A DNA stretch of 64,000 bases from Carya illinoinensis (Eukaryota; Streptophyta; Magnoliopsida; Fagales; Juglandaceae). The position numbers were made by a program, and so were the translations under genes. This document shows, piece by piece, positions 48,506-60,354 of this stretch. The stretch's first letter is position 1. Every line of letters starts with the position of its first letter. Under the pieces are notes generated by a model that did not search any database, was not told the DNA's origin, and saw only the letters and a list, made by a program, of their open reading frames with translations. The stretch lies in NCBI RefSeq assembly GCF_018687715.1, contig NC_056766.1, forward strand, positions 23,855,501 to 23,919,500, in the 5' to 3' direction.

Positions 48506-49560
48506 ATCTTTCTATCCTTATCAGTTCGTAGTACATTTTTTTTAAACCTTACAAATTTGAAGTTGCCGTTTTCAGATCTGCACAATTTTTTTTTTTGTGC
48601 ATTTCATCTATGTTGGCTTTGTGTTTTTCGTTCGTAGAATTTTTTTTCTCCCTTTCGCCAGACTTGATCTAGTTTTCAGATCTGTCAATTTTTTTTTCCT
48701 TGCGACTAAGTTTGTCTAGTTTTTAGATCTGCAGAAATTATTTTTTCTCTCGTATTTCATGTATATTCGCTTTGTATACCTCTCATATGTAGAAAACATT
48801 TTTTTTTCGTGTTTGAGTTGATATATGTAGAATCATTTTCTTTTCTTGCGTTTCATGTATATTCACTTTCTACACATTTAATCTACATAAATTTTTTTTT
48901 TCTTGCTCTGAGCTGATCTAGTTTTTTTTTTTAGGTTGCGTCTGAGTTGATCTACTTTTCAGATTTGCAAAATTTTTTTTCCTTGCGTTTCATGTATATT
49001 CACTTTCTATTTTTCACATTTATAGAAAAAAATTGTTTTTTCTTGCGATTTGTGTTCCTAAGGTTTTTCTGTTTTCGATTGAAGTTTTTTTTCCCCTTGC
49101 CTTTGATTTCTTCTATTTTTTTATTTCTTGTTGTTCGGCGTATGACTGTTAATAATATCTTGTAATTTTTTTTTTCTATTTTTGGGTTGATATTTATTTT
49201 TTCCTGCCTCAGATCTGCCACCTACGGCTGCTCGTCACCGCCCACGAGCCCTCTCCCTCATGGATTCTCCACCTCCGTGTTTATCAGTAGATGCGATTTG
49301 TTTGATTTTTCGGGCCCGTGTTTATCTGTATGGATTTGTTTAATTTTGTTTTGGTTATTCTCTGTAAACTACTGATCCACTTGATCACATCCGAATATGC
49401 AAATATGGTTTTTATTTTGTTTCGATATTTTTTTTGCTGTAATGCTTATGCACATGCATATGATGTAATTATATACTGTAATAAATTCATTCATCCAGTA
49501 TTGAGAGAAGAAAGAATGAGAAGCATACCTACAACAGCCGAGATTCACCAGTAGGCCGCC
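48181..49560 (+). other. Gene-like leader with telobox, (CT)30 and T-rich periodic repeats, no CDS
   Basis: 48236-48300 looks like a plant housekeeping promoter/leader: the palindrome AAAACGG-CC-CCGTTTT, then AAACCCTAACCCTA (telobox-like) and TATAAAACC. (CT)30 follows (48438-48499). From 48560 to 49200 a loose repeat recurs: TTTTCAGATCTG..., a T-run, then CTTGCGTTTCATGTATATTC (near 48752, 48846 and 48982). At 49207-49265 a GC-richer piece, CTACGGCTGCTCGTCACC, looks like coding remains, but no frame gives a known product. This may be a captured gene 5' end inside a transposon whose terminus is at 49942. Confidence 0.4.
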
Positions 49561-49874
49561 CCAATTCGAAAGACACGGACAATTTTTTTTTAAAGAAAGT
49601 CTGAATATAGAACACAAATAAACGGAATGCATATATTACGTTTTAATTTTGAGTCAGGCGAAGTGATAAGATCTAGTGTAAAAAGACAACGACGTTTAGG
49701 CAGTGAAGCAAAACGACAACAAATATAATGAAGAAAACAATAGAACTAAGGGGCAAAATTGAAATCAAAACAGGGAAAAAAAATCAGGCGGTAAGAATGT
49801 AAAAAGACCAAATGTCTGTCAGTAAAAGAAAAGTAAAATTAAAGCCATAGTAATTTTCAAATAAAATTAAGGGT

Positions 49875-49942
49875 AAAACGGGAAAAGAAAAGTTAGACGA
49901 AAATACTGTAGAAAGTGGATTCGCAATTTATATAAGTATAGA
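49875..49942 (-). mobile_element. Candidate Helitron 5' terminus
   Basis: On the minus strand the sequence starting at 49942 reads TCTATACTTATATAAATTG, then CGAATCCACTTTCTACAG and TATTTTCGTCTAAC. TC at the very end preceded by A (T at 49943 on the + strand) fits the Helitron A|TC rule, and TCTATACTATATAA-like starts are common in plant Helitrons. A CTRR 3' end with its hairpin was not located, so length and content are unknown. Confidence 0.4.
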
Positions 49943-50770
49943 TATTGGAAAGTTTGGATTCCACTTCAAAAATATGTTTAAATAATGGATTTGTAGATCC
50001 ACCTTATCTGGGCCTGTGGTGGCTGTGATTCTATAGGTTATTTGATAAAGTGAAATAGATTCATGTAAGCATTTTTGTATAATTGGAAAGACAAAACTAT
50101 TATACCTTTTTGAAGATGTGCTTCGCAGCACACTGACAACAATTATTAGTAGTCTGCAATAAGAAAGTAGAAGGGTTGGATGTGTCTAGGGACACATTCG
50201 ATGCCTAAGTCAGTATATAATATAGAGAGTATTTCCAATTTCAGGGTATTGAGAATTACCTCAATTTCCAATTTCAGGGTGTTGAGAATTACCTCAAATG
50301 TATCTTTTGACCTCTATTTATATGGGTTGGGCATGCGATAAGAAAGTTTGTCTCTTGGCTTGGCCTTCTCTAATCCTTGCTGGATTGCGAATTGTCTGAG
50401 TTCCAAATCAGCTGTCACGTTGGGAGGAATTGATACCGTGGGCGAGTATTGCACGTGGAGATCACGCCAGGAGGAATCTTACATGTTTCGTCATTAATTC
50501 TCAATTAATGATGATGGAGTTTGAATTCTATGTTAGAGCACAATAGCTCCAACCTCTAATTACTGCTTTGTGGGCCTCAAATCTCTAGTTGTTGGGCCTT
50601 CGTAACAGTGTGCTCAGCTCACTCTTTACGTGGGTCTATTTGTGGGCCTCTAGTTATTCCGCAAATTCTTGTCACATGAGTGTGTCAGGAATTTCCAATT
50701 TGGACTTTATTAATGCTTCCTATGGCTTGGGCGTGGCGCTTAGACTTCTGGGTGTATTAACCATTTTGGT
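49943..50770. other. Intergenic DNA, no gene seen
   Basis: A short tandem duplication (TTTCCAATTTCAGGGT..TTGAGAATTACCTCAA) occurs at 50232-50297. The region has GTGGGCCTCTAG-like words but no domain or element ends. Confidence 0.45.
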
Positions 50771-51110
50771 TAGGGGTGTAAGACTATCAATCTGAATCGA
50801 AAAAACCGATTGGACTGAATGATTTAGTTCGGATCGGACTGATAGTCTTATTGGTCAATCTCGGGTGTATTTTTTTGAATCGAATTGAGACCGACCGAAT
50901 GTATTTATATTTAAATATTTATATATATAATATTATTTTTATCTAATGGATCACCATAGACCATATATACAATAAAATTATTAAATATTCATTAACCATA
51001 TATAAAATGTTAAAAAGATCACTTAATTTTAATTTTACTAATTTAATTAATTTTTTTGTCAAAAAAGAAAAAAAGAGGAAAAAATGTTCACAGACCGAAT
51101 CGGACCGATA
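50771..51110. mobile_element. Possible truncated hAT-like MITE
   Basis: TAGGGGTGTAAGACTATC at 50771 and nearby ACCGATTGGACTG/TCGGATCGGACTGA words, then TATA-type filler and GACCGAATCGGACCGATAG near 51090, resemble the ends of the outer element proposed at 2929-7408. The right terminus (ACACCCCTA) was not found. Confidence 0.35.
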
Positions 51111-51589
51111 GCTAATGGTGTTATCTGGAAAAAATAATGGACCTAAACTTTCGGTTCATGACCTCCTTGGACCAAACTTATTAAACCCATAATTTTGGTG
51201 GTGCGTCTTCCCTTATATGAAGCAGCATGTGCCGTTTCATCTTCCACGTTCTTTCATGTAGCACAGATTATGGGATTTGCATGTTTTGTATTTGTGTCAG
51301 TTAAGCTTGTCGTGATGTCATTGGGGCTGTTTAACCGTTGCAGTCCTTACTTAAACCCATCTTTTCATAATTTCTTGTTTTATACTGTTAAACATTCTTC
51401 CCAAAACCCTAACCACTTCCTACTATCGTTCTCCCTTCTAAACCCTAAATCTTCTTCTTCTTCTTCCCAACCCATAATCTGTATATGCTTTTGATGGCTC
51501 CATGCAATGCTTCTCATTTTAGTTCTTGAGGCTCTCGGTTTTTCCACCCCCGATACTCCCCTCAAAAGGCCAGGTGTGGTAGTTCCTAC

Positions 51590-51960
51590 CACCTAGACGA
51601 CTTCGAGGGTAGTTGTTGGTCCACCATGACTTCACAGGTTGATATGGGCTTTGCAATGGACTCAAAAGGAGTCTTCAATCCAGCTGTGTTGGAGGAGCTT
51701 GGGCCCGATCGTGGGGCGATTGATTGGGAAGGGTTTGCTAGAAATGTGGCTCTTTTCATGAGCATGTTCCTAATAGGGTTACGTCTCCCCTTTTGTTGTC
51801 TAATTTGGGATGTTTTGGAGTACTTGGGTTTCACCTTGGCCCAGCTTCATCCTAATGCTTAGAGGACTTTATTATCATGTTGTGTTGTGTGGAGTCAAGC
51901 ATTGGAACCTGCTAGTGAGGAATATCCTGACTTACTGCTCGAGTGTGAGGGCCTCGACTA
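51590..51960 (+). pseudogene. Retroelement-type remnant (gypsy-type Transposase_28-like segment)
   Basis: From 51668 the frame reads GVFNPAVLEELGPDRG, then FLIGLRLPFCCLIWDVLEYL and GFTLAQLHPNA, then TAG. After the stop, in the same frame, come LLSCCVVWSQALEPASEEYP and DLLLECEGL. LPF...DVLxxLGxxxxQLHPNAW...VVW is the pattern I recall for PF04195 (putative gypsy-type transposon). It is a short fragment with a stop and no partner domains. Confidence 0.5.
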
Positions 51961-53929
51961 ATGCGAATGGAACAAACCATTCATAGAGTTGAAGGAAAGG
52001 CAAATATGAGAAACACTCCAATGGTCTAAGGAATCAATAGCGGTAGACGCAGAGTGAAGCTAGTCCAATATCTGGGTAAGCAAATACTATGTGGAAGCCG
52101 GCTAACGTGTCCCAAAGCTAGGTTGAGATGAGCATCTCAACCATGGCAGAGGATCTAGAAAAGTTGCCTATCGTGAGGGTGAGAATGAGGAGCTAAAGGG
52201 ACAGATGAGCTTGGGTGAGATATGAGCTACCTACCCAAAGGCGAGATAGGATCACTTGCCAAAGAGGAGCAACGGTCGAGGACTTGACACAACTAGTATG
52301 AGAACTTTCCGAGATGACACGAAAGGGCTCGAAAAAGTGTCAGCACCTTATGTAAAAGTCACATTCCATTTGAAAGGTCACATCTGGAGTGGCTCTGCAA
52401 TGAAAGACGACTATTGTGGAAAGCAAGGAGCAGAGATGCAATGAGAGAACTTTCGATGTAGGAAGGTAGGTTAGCTTCTAAGATAGTGTTAATGTGGGGT
52501 GAATGTTGTGTGTAAGAGGTATGGCATATTTCCATAATTTCTCCCCCATTCTACAAGCATAAATAAGTAAGCACTATGTTTCTAGCTATGTTTACTTGAT
52601 GGTTTTCAATGTTTCAAGTTTTTGATGTTTTTAACTACTTTCTATATTTGATGATGAGACCCTATGTGGAACCCTAGATATCGATGTGTGTGTTTGTACG
52701 TGGAGTCAACGTGAGTCTTTATTCATGGTATGGGATGGAGAACTTCTCGAGACCATTTCGCAAAGCGTTGCCATGCACATCACATGAGAAGGAGAATACC
52801 TTGTAGGGAGTGAGGGTGGAACAATATTGTACTTGGCCTTACGTGATTGTCAGAATGTGGGATCCCCCAGCATGTCACGTGTTGGTATCTTCAAGTTGGT
52901 TGTGGCTGGGTAGAGTATCATCCCCGAGGCAACAACTCTCTCTCTGTGTGTGCGCGCCTATGAGTAAGAGTGTCTACCTATGAGCAAGTATGTCTACCTA
53001 TGAGCAAGTGAATGAATGCATATGAGCAAATATTTGTGTGACAAGCAAATGTGTGGAGAAAGAATGATGCTTGGCCTATTTTTGGCTAAAATAGGCCAAA
53101 TACTGGGTTTTCACTAGTTTTCTAACTACATGGAGATGGGTAACTCCTAGCAATTATATTACTTTTGTGTTTTTTTTTTATGAAATTTTTTTAATCTATT
53201 TTGCATAAAGAGAGGGCAATGTCCTGAGAGGGTGATTCCTCGTCATGCCTATATATATGTGTTTTCACTAAAAGAGTGATTCCTTACTTGGCTTTGAGGA
53301 TGAATGTAGTTGCAAGAGTGAGGATGATTCCTCTTTGTGCATATACATATTTTCTTTAGTATTTACATGAAATGTTTTCATGGTATCTTCGGTAGCATTA
53401 TCTTTCATTAATGGTCTTATTATAGCTGCCTAACCTACCTATCGTTTTGTTATCGAGACGATAGACTTTGATATAGGTACAAACTCTAGCATGATGCTTG
53501 AGAAAGAAGAGTCAATCTTGCCCGAGTCTTGACTATGGAGACTAGAACCTGTCTTAGCACCAGCACTCGCCGTAGCTGCCCTGTGCCTGTAGGATGTACA
53601 TTGGTGAGCGTAATGCTCATTTGTAATCAGCTGACCACTTATGGTGACTAACTCTATGTACTTTGGATGATGTAACGTTTTCAGGTTAATGAAGTGTGGG
53701 AAGCCCCTTTTTTTATGAAGTATAGCATTCTGATACATTCTAACCAATGTTTTCACCACAATGTGTTTTGTTTACATTCCGATACATTGTTATAAATCAA
53801 ATTCCTTACACATGTACTTCCCTCAAGATTACTACAGGCCTAAATTTCCTCTGGGGTGTTGATTGAACCGCCAACATCTTTAGCACCACGGAACTTCACC
53901 TTGTCTTTCATGAGGAACGAGACGCCACA
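51961..53929 (+). other. Probable decayed gypsy LTR and flank, no gene
   Basis: The right boundary is set by CA at 53928-53929, just before the primer site at 53933. The start of the LTR could not be fixed. Short tandem copies of GTCTACCTATGAGCAAG lie at 52970-53010, and GTGATTCCT words recur (53235, 53277, 53325). No domain recognised. Confidence 0.4.
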
Positions 53930-53932
53930 ACT

Positions 53933-54426
53933 TGGTATCAGAGTTCCACGCTTATGTGTGACTCTAGGCAACTCTTAAAAGTGTAGGATAGTACCAAAAA
54001 AATAGGAGTTGATTTAGTGCGATAGGTTGAAAACTCTAGCGTTAAGCTAATCTGTCTTTAGGACGGTGAGTTGGGATAGTATGTAATAGGTTTGAGTTAT
54101 GTTGTAGGATTTAACAATGTTGTGACTAAGAGTTCCACAAGGAGAGTGAACGCTGAGTAGTCATGAGGGAGCTAGCTAGAGCACTTAACTAGATATCGGA
54201 TATGCTGGAACAACAATATGAGATGTGTTCTACAGATGTGTGCTATAGATGTGGGTAGATGGGACATTTCATTTGGGATTGGCCCTAGGCACCATCAGTG
54301 CAGCAAACGGCACCAGGAGGAGGACATGGAGGTCTAAGGTATCCTATGCAAGCCAAGGTATACACACTTACCCTAGGAGAAGTTGACGAAGATGCCATTC
54401 AAGTACATGAAGATGGTTTTACCAAA
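53933..54426 (+). pseudogene. Ty3/gypsy primer site and gag remnant with broken zinc knuckle
   Basis: TGGTATCAGAGTTCCACGC at 53933 is an initiator tRNA-Met primer site. At 54241-54288 the translation CYRCG, stop, MGHFIWDWP shows a gag zinc knuckle whose last Cys is now Trp. AKVYTLTLGEVDEDA follows, the usual text after gypsy gag knuckles. The TGATGGGC-family LTR is inserted directly after, at 54427. Stops show it is dead. Confidence 0.65.
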
Positions 54427-55229
54427 TGATGGGCTCCAAGGTGGACCGAGTCTTAAAGATCCATTGCAAGTTTCAAATGGGGCAATCACAAGATTAAGAA
54501 CCAAGAAGAGAAAGGAAGCAATGCAATGATTGGTGCAATCCACTTGGGATGAGTCTAACAAGAGCCCAATATTCAAGATGGGCTTGAGAGAAGAAGATCC
54601 AGTTCTCATCCACGTGATACAAGCTATGGAAGAGTGCAACATAAATTAGGGCCTATTATTATAATTATGTGATTGAAGGTCTTGGACTTGTTTGTTTTAT
54701 TAAAATGAATTATTTTATTAGTTAAAGAAATTAGTCTAGAATAATTGGGCTTGAGGATGTTTGGCTCACATATGTTTTATTTTGTTGAACTAAGGTTTCA
54801 AGAGGCTAAGTTATTGTAGCCGTGACACTATTCACTTAAGGGTATTTTTAGAAAGAATGAGCTTTATTTTAGCTAGGGTTATGTTTTGGGAATGGTTATT
54901 TAAACTCCTTGTAGCAACATTTTATGAAAGTTTATGAAATTTGATGAATTTTATTTATTGTGAGTTGAGTTTATCTCATTTTTGTTCTTCATTGAACTTT
55001 TGAATTTATCAAAAGTAAATCACAACCTTTGTGGCGTTCCTCCTTTGTAATCTGGATTCTTGAAACAAGTTCTTCAATGGGTCTAGATTTTAATATAATC
55101 TAGGTTTTTGAAATGAGTTCCTCAACGGGTCTAGGTTATTCCATCCCATTGACTTGATTTTGGCTTTCTTGGGTTAGTTTCCAAATTGATTGTGGGTTCA
55201 AGGGATTCTAATTTCGCGGTTTCATATAA
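54427..55229 (+). mobile_element. Gypsy LTR, + orientation (TGATGGGC family)
   Basis: Begins TGATGGGCTCCAAGGTGGAC and ends at the sequence before TTTGATATTCAGAGC (55230-55244), a decayed initiator tRNA-Met primer site. It therefore acts as a 5' LTR. Its leader continues to about 55720 and then stops at a T-run. It lies head to head with the minus-oriented relative at 55740-59734. Confidence 0.75.
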
Positions 55230-55735
55230 TTTGATATTCAGAGCAATGTTTCCAATCAAATCTGATTCTATCTTTTAATTCTTATATTTATGAATTTAAT
55301 TCTAGGGCTTCATTGTTCTAGAGTTGCCAAAAAAAAAAAGTGCAGAAATTTTGTTGTTCCTAGGGCTGCCAAATTACTCTATCATTAGGGTTTTTTGTGT
55401 TTTGGTCTTGGGTTGCCATATTGATTAGAGGCAAAAAATTGCATCATCTAGGGTTCAAAATTCTGGGGTTTCTTGCATCTCTAAATTTGTCAATTTGCTT
55501 GGATTGCAGTTTCATTGATTCTCTTCTTTTCCTTGTCAATTTTTGTGTGTTTGAATTCAATTGTTTGCTTTTCATAATTAAATATTGTTGTTTGTGATTG
55601 AATTAGTGAGAAAAGAAAGAAAGGAAAAGAAGAAAAAGGAAAAGAAAAGAAAAACTGAAAAAAAAAAGAAAAAGAAAAAGAAAAAGAAAAAAGAGTATAG
55701 AGATTTTTTTTTTTTTTTTTTGCTTGAGCTTTATC
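55230..55735 (+). mobile_element. Primer site and leader fragment of the + gypsy element
   Basis: Contains the primer site, AGGGCTGCC/AGGGTTGCC words and an AAAGAAAAAG purine tract (55611-55695). The inverted equivalent is at 58560-59047 (RC). No gag follows, so the element is truncated here. Confidence 0.6.
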
Positions 55736-55739
55736 ATCA

Positions 55740-55950
55740 TCAAATGGGCTGAATACATTACTATAGTTGGTATCTTGGATCTCCTCCTCTCAAGCTCATC
55801 TTGAGTATTGGGCTCTTACTAATTTCATTCCAAGTGAATTGTACTCATCCTTGCATAGCTTCCTTTACTTTCTTAACTCTCGATCTTATAATTGCCCCTT
55901 ATGGAACTTGTAAAGGATCTTTAAGACTCGATCTACCTTGGAGCCCATCA
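55740..55950 (-). mobile_element. Truncated 3' LTR with polypurine tract
   Basis: Minus strand: the polypurine tract GAGGAGAGGGGGAA (55964-55951) is followed directly by TGATGGGCTCCAAGGTAGAT, the family LTR start. Only about 210 bp remain before the sequence meets the T-run of the opposite element. Confidence 0.75.
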
Positions 55951-55959
55951 TTCCCCCTC

Positions 55960-58135
55960 TCCTCAAAATGATTCGACCTCGAATCTCCACCTGCATCAAA
56001 GGGAAAAAGATCTACAAGATTAAAAATAGCATAAACATGATACTTATCTGAAAGATTCACTTGATATGAATTATCATTAATTTTATCAAGAATTTGAAAA
56101 ATTCTATCCAAGCTACTTTTGTCATCAACATGTAAAGGCATTAAATCAAAAGGAATAAGTGGATTAAAGCCACAAACAATTTCAAAAAAAAGAATAAGAA
56201 ATAGTAGTATGCATGTTCCTCTTATATGCAAACTCTAATAATAACAAATAATACTCTCACATACGTTCATGCAACGAGTTAATGAATGACAAATGATACT
56301 CTCACAAATATTCATAAAACACATAAAGTCTTGCTTATACTAAAATGACTACTCCAATTACATGCGACCTCAATGAATGGCAAACCATACTCCCAAAAGT
56401 GTTTATGCAATACGCCTAAAATCTTCTTTACACTAAAGTGACCACTCCAACTATATGAAAGCTCAATGAATGGGAAATAATACTCTCACTAATGGTCATG
56501 CAACAAGTCTAAAGTCATCTTTTCACCAAAATGACCTATCAAAACACCTCCATGTGCTTCACGCATAAGCAACTCATACTTAAGACTAGTAGGCTCACAA
56601 AGTTTATTTTTTCTAAACAAATACCAATATAGTCTATGACACATACCAAATAATGCTTCCTCACATACTCCACACACACTAGCAAAGTCATAATCATTAG
56701 CATATAATTTCTGAACGTATTCAAATATCAATAACTTTGTATCTAAAATAAAGATAAGGTCATACCTTCTTACTAATTCATCAACTACCAAATTTTCCTT
56801 ACCATGTGTGTACTTGATTACACAAGGAAAAGTCTCAATATATTTCTCCCACTTGGCATGCATCCTAGTCAACTTACCTTGTCCATTCAAGTGTGTTAAG
56901 GACTCATATTTTTCAAAGAAAGCTCGGGTAGGGATTATCGTACCTGCACAAAATCAATGTAATGCTCTATATCTCTAATAAGTGACAATCCATTAAACAT
57001 ACCGCTAAGAATCATGACATCATATCCCTGCAACAAAGAGATAACAACACTAGGTAAAAATTTGTTAAGTTCGTTAGTATTAAAATTTGCATTAGCATAA
57101 AAACTTAATTCTCTCTTTGTTTTTCTCTCACTTTCTTCATTCTCACTTTTCTTTTCACTCTCTTCTTTCTTTTCACTCTCTTCTTTCTTTTCACTTTTTT
57201 TTTTTTATTTTATTTCACTCTCTTTTTCCTTTTCACTTTCTTTTATTTCACTCTCTTTTTCAACATCTTTTTTAAACTCTCGACCTCACAATTATTTTTC
57301 GACTCATTCTCTCTTTTTCTTGAAGTTTTAGACTCACCCGCATCTTTTTTCTCTCTCTTTCCTTTTCGGTCCCACTATTTTTTTCTTCCTCAATCTTACT
57401 ACCATTTTTTTTTTCAATCTCAGTTTCTCTTTTTCTTTTTTGATGAACCTCACTTTCACTCTCTCTTTTTTGATCAACCTTACTTTTCGATTTCAGTTGG
57501 TCCTCATGGACCTGTTTTGTGGTTAAAGGAGCAAGCTTGATTGTTTTGCCATCCTTTACAAAGCTTTATATGTTCTTGACTCCATCATGGATCACCCTCT
57601 TATCATACTGTCACAGCCTTCCCAACAAAATATGGCCAGCATGCATAGGTACTACATCATAAAGCACCTCATTCTTGTACTTACTAATTGAAAAAGAAAT
57701 TAGCACTTGCTTATTTACCATAACCTCCTCATAATCATTCAAACACTACAACTTGTATGGTCTAGGGTGTTTCAAAGTAGGTAAATTTAATTTCTCAACA
57801 AAAATAGTGCTAGCCACATTAGTACAATTCCTTTTATCAATAATCATAATACATACCTTGTTATTCATGTGACATCTAGTATGAAAAATATTCTCTTTTT
57901 GCTGCTCTGTTTCATCTACCTTGATTTGTGTATTGAGAGTATGTCTGGCAATAAGAGACTCACCATACTCTTCATAGTCACACTCATTCTCATTACTTGG
58001 CTCACGTCTCCTCCTATCTTTCCCACATTGCAGATTTCTAATCACTATACCTTAGTGATCCATCATATCCCTCACTTCCCCCAATGCCAAATTCAACCTT
58101 TCAAACTTTTGTTACATGAACTGCAACACAAAAAA
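55960..58135 (-). pseudogene. Ty3/gypsy pol remnant with RT and integrase core deleted
   Basis: Minus-strand order: a protease-like segment (KVDETEQQKENIFHTRCH, MIIDKRNCTNVAS; the active-site region D-G-G/S reads D-K-R here), MHAGHILLGR, a long Lys/Glu/Ser-rich repeat (57480-57130), LSLIRDIEHYIDFV from the RT start, then an abrupt jump to the RNase H end (RMHAKWEKYIETFPCVIKYT, HGKENLVVDELVRR). The integrase zinc-binding part (REAHGGVLIGHFG, 56530-56500) follows, then the integrase C-terminus (EIVCGFNPLIPFDLMPL, NSYQVNLSDKYHVYAIFN). RT catalytic core and integrase core are missing. Orientation agrees with the LTRs at 55950 and 59048. Confidence 0.8.
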
Positions 58136-59047
58136 TAAATTGCTTGCCACCCCCTTCAGTATTGAGTCATTATTATGAGACATCATAATATAGTGCACAA
58201 AAATAATGTTAGTGGTAAAAACCTCATACACTTCCTTATGTGTTTACACTCAAAGTGGCACTTCACTTATGTTTCACTTTTAATTGGTTTTTTCCCGATA
58301 ATGATTTCATACTCTCTTGCCTTTTACATTAAGAGTTTTTCCACTCAAATTCTTTAAGAATTAATTGAACTTAATCAAGACAATACAACCTTGGTTTATT
58401 CCAACTAGTAATTAGGCCCAAGAAATAAGAACAAGAGAAATACAGAAAAAATAAAATGACACGAGATTCAAGGAATTGATACGAGAAAAGAGTAATTATA
58501 AAACAAGATACCAACGAGAAATATGTATTCAATCCCTTTAATGATAAGTCTCAATCAATGCCAAATCACTCAATTTCATATGGCAAAATATTTCAAACAA
58601 CTATACCTAAAATCCTTTTCTTTCACTTTTTTTTTTTTATAAAAAATTTCTTATCTTTTCATTTTTTTATTTTCATTTCATTTCATTTCTCACTAATTCA
58701 ATCACAAACAACAATATTCAATTATGACAATCAAATAATGAAATTCAAACATATAAAAATTGATAAGGAGATAGAAGAGAATCAATGAAACCCTAAGATG
58801 ATGCAAATTTCGATAGCCCCGTTTTTCTCTCACCTTTTTTTTTTTTGTGTGTGTGTTATGGCAACCCTAAGACAATGATATACGGCAACCCTAATCAAAG
58901 AACAGGGCAATTTCGGCAGCCCCAATTGATATTCAACCAGCCTTTCTTTTTTTTTGCAACCCTAGAACAATGAATCCATAGAATTAAAGATGCAAGAATA
59001 AAAAGATAGAATTAGACCTAATTGGAAACCGAGCTCTGAATACCAAA

Positions 59048-59734
59048 TGATATGAACCCGCGAGAATGGAACCCCTTGAACCCACAATCAAATTTTAAAC
59101 TCACCGAAGAAAGCCAAAATCAAGTTAGTGGACGGAAAAATCTAGATCCATTGAGGAACTCGTTTCAAGAATCTAGATCATATTAAAACTAAACCCATTG
59201 AAGAACTTGTCTTAATAACCCAGATTATAAGGAGGAATGCCACAAACGTTGTGGTTTACTTTTGATAAGTTCAAAAGTTCATTCAAGAATAAGAGGAGAT
59301 AAATTCAACTCACAGTGAATAGTATCGCAGCTACAGTACCGCTACAGTAACTTAGCCTTTTGAAACCCTAATTCAACAAAGTAAAACATATGTGGACCAA
59401 GCATCCTCAAGCTCAATTATTCTAGACTAATTCCTATAACTAATGAAATAAGTCATTTTAATGAAATAAACAAGTCCAAGACCTTCAATCACATAAACAT
59501 AATAATAGGCCATAATTTATGTTGCACTCTTCCATTGCTTGTATCACATGGATGAGAATTGGATCTCATTCTTTCAAGCCCATATTGAATATTGGGTTCT
59601 TGCTAGTCTCGTCTTAAGTGGATTGCACCAATCCTTACATTGCTTCCTTGCTATTCTTATCTCTCGATCTTGTGATTGCCCCATTTGGAACTTGCAATGG
59701 ATATTTAAGTCTTGATCTACCTTAGAGCCCATCA
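59048..59734 (-). mobile_element. 5' LTR of the minus gypsy element (687 bp)
   Basis: On the minus strand it starts TGATGGGCTCTAAGGTAGAT (59734) and ends GGGTTCATATCA (59048). It is followed by TTTGGTATTCAGAGCTCGG, the primer site (59047-59030). It is an inverted relative of the LTR at 54427 and of the solo LTR at 24929. It inserted into an older gag remnant seen beyond 59735. Confidence 0.78.
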
Positions 59735-60354
59735 CCAGGTCTCTCATCTCCTTAAACCAAGCCTCAAGAAGGGATGGCTTGCACTTTCACGTCTCTGTGA
59801 GGTCCATATATGTCTTCTCCAACAAGTTGAATGACCTCACGTTCGACTCAAAGGTCTCCAAATACTCGAGAGGGTCTTTAGACCCATTGTATATCTCTAT
59901 TTGGGGGGCTCAGAACTTTGGAGGTAGTGGTGTGACCATCACCTTCGAGCTTTAGGGCAAGTCCGTACTGATGAGCAGCTAGTCGACCGACAACGAAGCC
60001 CTCATCCTCTTTGCCATCTCCTTATATTTATCCATGAGGCCCGTAACTCATGGTTCATCCTTTTTCTTTCTTCCTCGTCGGTGTTTACCCCGCCAACACT
60101 CTGAGATTCTGCGTGTTCATTTTGACTCGGCCTTGCATCTTCCTACGACTCGCTGTTCCTCCTCCTTAAGGCTTCATTTTCTAGCTGAAGTTTCTCCACT
60201 TCCTCTGCCATCTTCCTCATGAGGTCCTCCATTTCTGCAAATCTTCCTTCCATGTTTGTTGATGAAACTTTCTATTCTTAGGTTTTCTAAGAATGTGTTG
60301 TAGCCAACATATGAAGGACATGTTATTTTTATAGAGATTCCAAAAACGGTGCCA
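59735..60354 (-). pseudogene. Second gypsy lineage: gag remnant and primer site
   Basis: From the primer-like TGGCACCGTTTTTGGAATC (60354-60336) the minus strand gives MEDLMRKMAEEVEKLQLENE, then ALRRRNSES and a stop, and further on GSKDPLEYLETFESNVRSF and LLEAWFKEMRDL. YNGSKDPxEYLETF is the start of the gag capsid domain in plant gypsy elements. Stops and shifts are frequent. The primer site differs from that of the LTR inserted in it, so two lineages are present. Confidence 0.65.

Noticed and set aside
48440..49560. Complete gene with CT-rich leader
   Set aside because: No open frame with plausible splice sites or domain follows the leader-like region; treated as a captured or decayed promoter.
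51195..51494. 99-codon frame starting MVVRLPLYEAACAVSSS
   Set aside because: No domain or homologue recognised; the Ser-rich end comes from a TCTTCTTCTTC stretch. Could be a chance frame.
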